Of a stretch of DNA of 64,000 bases, positions 61,219 through 64,000 are shown piece by piece. A model generated the notes under the pieces. That model was not told the DNA's origin, ran no database searches, and was given only the letters and a program-made list of their open reading frames with translations. The stretch is from Lepidurus packardi (taxonomy: Eukaryota > Arthropoda > Branchiopoda > Notostraca > Triopsidae). Location: assembly GCA_023053545.1 (NCBI GenBank), contig JAKZAN010000007.1, forward strand, positions 4,960,001 through 5,024,000, in the 5' to 3' direction. How positions within the stretch are numbered: the stretch's first letter is position 1; each line of letters begins with the position of its first letter. Made by a program: the position numbers and the translations under genes.

Positions 61219-63066
61219 ATGGCTCTAAATTATGCGGACGATGTCGCGAGTACCAGCTGTTGTACGTGGACATGGAAAGTCATCGCAAGGTAAAGTTCCT
61301 CTTAATTACCATTATATAAAAAATTACAAAGCTTAGTAAGTCTTAACCGAGTTATTTTACTTTGCGTAGGTGGAAGGGAAGTTTGTACCAAGCACTATGG
61401 CGTCCAGTCTTGATTTTCTTTTTTACATACATATGTATTGGCCTTGTTTTCAAGTTTGGGTTTACATTTGATCAGCAAGAGTAAGTTTATAGTTGCCTTT
61501 TATAGGCAGCACAGAGATTAAAGATATTCCTTTACGCAAGTTCATTTGTTGAATTCGCCCGCTATTGCGATCGCTATGCGAACAAACTGCCTGTGGCAAT
61601 GGCGCTTGGCTTCTTTACTTCTGCTGTGATGAATCGGTGGTGGTCAATCTGCACTAGCATGCCTGATACGGATGGCGTTATTACTCAAGCTTGCCTCACC
61701 ATTCCTGTTACTGAGGTACTTTATAACACTACGATACGTAAACAGTAAATAACTGATCTTATACCATACCATTATGCCAGGAGACAAAGAGTACGGCCAT
61801 GGTTCGGGCCATTAGTCGCTACGTTTTGTTGTCTTGGATTCTAAATATGCGAATTGTTTGCGGAGCTATTCGTCGCCGCCATCCCACCCTGAAAGTAATG
61901 CAAGACGCCGGTAAGTTCAAAGCTCTTTCATCTAAAATTCTGTCTGTGGTAGAAAGCTCTTGACTCCCTTAATGCGCTTCGCCCATCATTCTAAACCCCT
62001 CCTTTTCCCATAATATACGGTGGTAAGTCCCTAAAGACGTCATAACGGACGGTGCAGAATTCAATTTTGCAAATAGGCCGGGCAAGAGGCAAGTACGTGG
62101 AGCTTAAACTCTTGAATAATATCTGCGTATAGCAAGGAAACGAAATACGTTTGGGGCAGGTAGGTGATTCCAATTAGTCTTCGCTGCCATCAGCATTCCA
62201 ATTCATTGTGTTTATTACTCACCGACGAGGATTATAGTCTGCGGAATGCTTGCCCATTAAGAAAGAACGCAGTGCTGTTACAACGAAGTCTTAGGAAAGG
62301 AAAAGAGAAGCTCCGACTCTTGATAACAGCGGGAAAACTTTCACGTCAAAAAGCCAAAATAATCATATAAAAAATCAATGTAAAATTGCTTTTGAATCTA
62401 TTAGGATTGTTGTTGCCTCACGAAACTGCCCTCATAGGGGACACCGACCTCCAGTGTCAAAATTCAAAACCCGGTCTTCCGATTAGCTGGTGTTTCATCA
62501 TTCTTCGCCAAGCTGTCACCGAAGGGAGAACTAGTAGTAAAGAAGATGTGGTTCACTTGATAAATGCTTTAGAAAGCTTCAAGAACTGCTGTGATACCGT
62601 CTTAAAAAACTACTTTACCAACATTCCGCTTGTAGCCACCCAGGTAAACAGAATAAGGTTTTAAGAAAACTAATAAGAAATCGAAATCTTACCCAGGCTG
62701 TTACGTTGATCGTTCATACATTCGGATTAGCTACGTTATTTGGCAAGCAGTTCGTCGATGTTAACGCGTCGTCTCAAGTACTCGTTTTGGATTCGTATTT
62801 TATAGTCTTCCCTATACTGCAGGTACCGATGGTAGTTTTAAGAAAATTCAACAAAACATTGTATAGCTGGTTCAAAACTATCCGGCTTTGGCTTCTTACA
62901 GTACACCGGCTACTTAGGTTGGCTAAAGCTGGCCGAGCTATTAATTAACCCTTTCGGCGATGACGAGGACGACTTTGATTTAGTTAACGCATGGAAGAAA
63001 AATCGCCAGAACAGCGCTTGTATTCTTAAAATTTTTGAAACGAGGGAAGTCAACCCGGAGGCCTGA
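61219..63066 (+). CDS. Bestrophin-family anion channel, copy 2, C-terminally shortened
   Basis: Seven exons in phase, 61219-61289, 61370-61480, 61541-61715, 61781-61910, 62405-62643, 62697-62822 and 62902-63066, give 338 aa. Exons 1-6 have exactly the same lengths as those of copy 1 (71, 111, 175, 130, 239, 126), so the two are recent paralogues in opposite orientation about 38 kb apart. It keeps ARYCDRYAN, NRWW, IPLVATQ and the calcium clasp INPFGDDEDDFD. Neck positions are Leu77, Met81 and Phe85, again differing from the Ile/Phe/Phe of BEST1. In exon 7 a TGA at 63064-63066 stands where copy 1 has CGG. The copy-1-like donor (CTCTCAG/GTAAAA, 63081/63082) and a terminal exon from 63154 persist beyond the stop. 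The channel core is intact, so the gene may be functional with a shorter tail. Confidence 0.88.
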
Positions 63067-63255
63067 TTACGGTTCTCTCAGGTAAAAATATTTTATAATG
63101 AATTACTGTCTAGCATCCTTAAGTAAATTCTTTGTAGAAATTCATATGTTCAGATGCCTGAAGCCGAACAGCCGGAAGAGGTCCAAGGATGGAGTTACCG
63201 ATGTCAAATATCTTCTTGTGTGACTCCTAGACCAATACAACTATGTCGCACTTAG
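63067..63255 (+). pseudogene. Relic of the former bestrophin C-terminal coding end
   Basis: After the in-frame TGA, the sequence TTACGGTTCTCTCAG followed by GTAAAAATA is nearly identical to the exon 7 end and donor of copy 1. An acceptor at 63151-63153 (TTCAG) and an open frame from 63154 to TAG at 63253-63255 begin MPEAEQPEE, comparable with the acidic last exon of copy 1 (IFEADEAEEGA). This looks like coding sequence lost by a single nonsense change, now 3' UTR. Confidence 0.6.
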
Positions 63256-63345
63256 AAGGAAATGTTTCTGAAACCTGTATGAAAATTCAAAATTCTTTGT
63301 TTTGATAAAATTGTATTATTGTGTGGAAAGTATTAAAATTATGAA

Positions 63346-63351
63346 AATAAA
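63346..63351 (+). terminator. Poly(A) signal of bestrophin copy 2
   Basis: AATAAA about 280 bp downstream of the stop codon and about 90 bp beyond the relic terminal exon, followed by T-rich sequence. Confidence 0.55.
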
Positions 63352-63575
63352 TCATTACATTCTTTTTAAAAAGGCCTGTAAGGATACTTTGAAAATCTGT
63401 ATTGTATATGTGAACTTTTAATAACAATACTTTAAAACCAACATATACGGCCTTGTAATTATTTTGAACGATTTTGACCCATCGAGAAAAATTAAGTACG
63501 GATTTTTATTACATTTTAAATGCATACAAAGAAATTAAATATAATAACGCAAACTTAGGTATGTATAGGGGTATG

Positions 63576-63648
63576 GAATGTGGTATATATATACCACATT
63601 CGGCTTCAGGCAAATTGGTATAGAATGTGGTATATATATACCACATTC
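63576..63648. repeat. Pair of perfect 26-bp palindromes
   Basis: A perfect palindrome whose half is GAATGTGGTATAT occupies 63576-63601, and an identical one occupies 63623-63648, separated by 21 bp. Their outer flanks (GGTATGGAATG on the left, CATTCCATATGCC on the right) extend the pair into a larger inverted repeat centred near 63612. Confidence 0.9.
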
Positions 63649-63755
63649 CATATGCCTAACCTATCTTATATATGTGCTTGCTTTGTAATGTGCAAATCAA
63701 CTCGGTTCATACGTTGAATATATAGATGTTTCAACAACCCTTAAATGTAATATTA

Positions 63756-64000
63756 TGACCGAGTGGATAACACGCTCGACTGGGGCCCAAGAGGTCGTCA
63801 GTTCGACTCCCGGTCGTGGCACTATATTTCGTCGAAAAAACGAAATATTAAATATCGCCCTTACCCTGTATATTATGTCTTCCTGGCAAGGTTTCTATTC
63901 CTATATTCGGAATTGTGATGCTTCGGCATTACAAGCACGAATATCGGGGACAGGGAACCGAGCAGAGAGAGTTGGGAACAGGGAAAGGGGCGAGGCTCTC
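63756..64000 (+). mobile_element. tRNA-derived element (SINE head or tRNA pseudogene)
   Basis: TGACCGAGTGG (63756-63766) fits a Pol III A box with one mismatch and AGTTCGACTCC (63800-63810) fits the B box; the 3' part ends TCGTGGCA like an acceptor strand. There is no matching TGCCACGA at the 5' side, and the anticodon and T stems do not pair well, so it is not a functional tRNA. The following sequence to the window edge, starting with a small inverted repeat (ATTTCGTCGAAAAAACGAAAT), may be the body of a SINE; the right end is outside the window. Confidence 0.5.

Noticed and set aside
1-64000. CRISPR arrays, bacterial operons, ribosome-binding sites or integrons
   Set aside because: The window is a spliced eukaryotic genome; no regularly spaced repeats or prokaryotic gene organisation were seen.

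Overview
The window is eukaryotic, most likely from a cladoceran crustacean such as Daphnia. Genes are split into many short exons with introns mostly of 50-100 bp and GT-AG borders. The best-matching families are metazoan and arthropod: a CCAP-type neuropeptide receptor, an Oplophorus-luciferin-monooxygenase-like leucine-rich-repeat protein, bestrophins and an integrin beta chain. The genus is an inference from gene style and content. All exon models were read by eye; every adopted junction was checked for GT/AG and for reading phase.

Layout. 1-8163: no recognised gene. 8164-13778 (+): bubblegum-type very-long-chain acyl-CoA synthetase, 16 coding exons, with an unusual ~420-residue N-terminal extension. 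15168-16207 (-): small secreted Ala/Pro-rich protein with a duplicated exon pair. 18094-20035 (-): disordered scaffold carrying a convincing PKA-anchoring (AKAP) helix, with possible alternative 3' exons down to 17422. 21078-23372 (-): bestrophin copy 1, divergent from 24803-26114 (+), a KIAA0513/SBF2-domain-like gene. 26115-43961: about 18 kb with no recognisable coding exon. 44464-53098 (+): CCAP-receptor-like GPCR; its 5.2 kb first coding intron hosts an antisense gene for a secreted Gln-rich protein (48324-49462). 53739-54926 (+): secreted LRR protein. 55248-58369 (+): integrin beta. 59157-60258 (+): glycine N-acyltransferase-like GNAT. 61219-63066 (+): bestrophin copy 2, inverted relative to copy 1 and cut short by a stop codon. 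The right end holds a palindrome doublet and a tRNA-derived element.

Repeats. Two MITE-like families are present. Family A (TTAA-flanked, terminal inverted repeat near GGCTCCCGTATACCTTAGCT) has two full-length copies and two fragments. Family B has two copies. In the acyl-CoA synthetase first intron a family-A element sits inside family B, and the second family-B copy near 45.5-45.9 kb is the matching unoccupied site.

The genes do not form one pathway. Themes are membrane signalling and adhesion (GPCR, integrin, bestrophins, AKAP scaffold) and lipid or acyl metabolism (ACSBG, GLYAT-like). The points most worth following are the integrin lacking ADMIDAS acidic residues and the specificity-loop disulphide, the AKAP candidate, the bestrophins with altered neck residues, and the nested transposon with its empty site.
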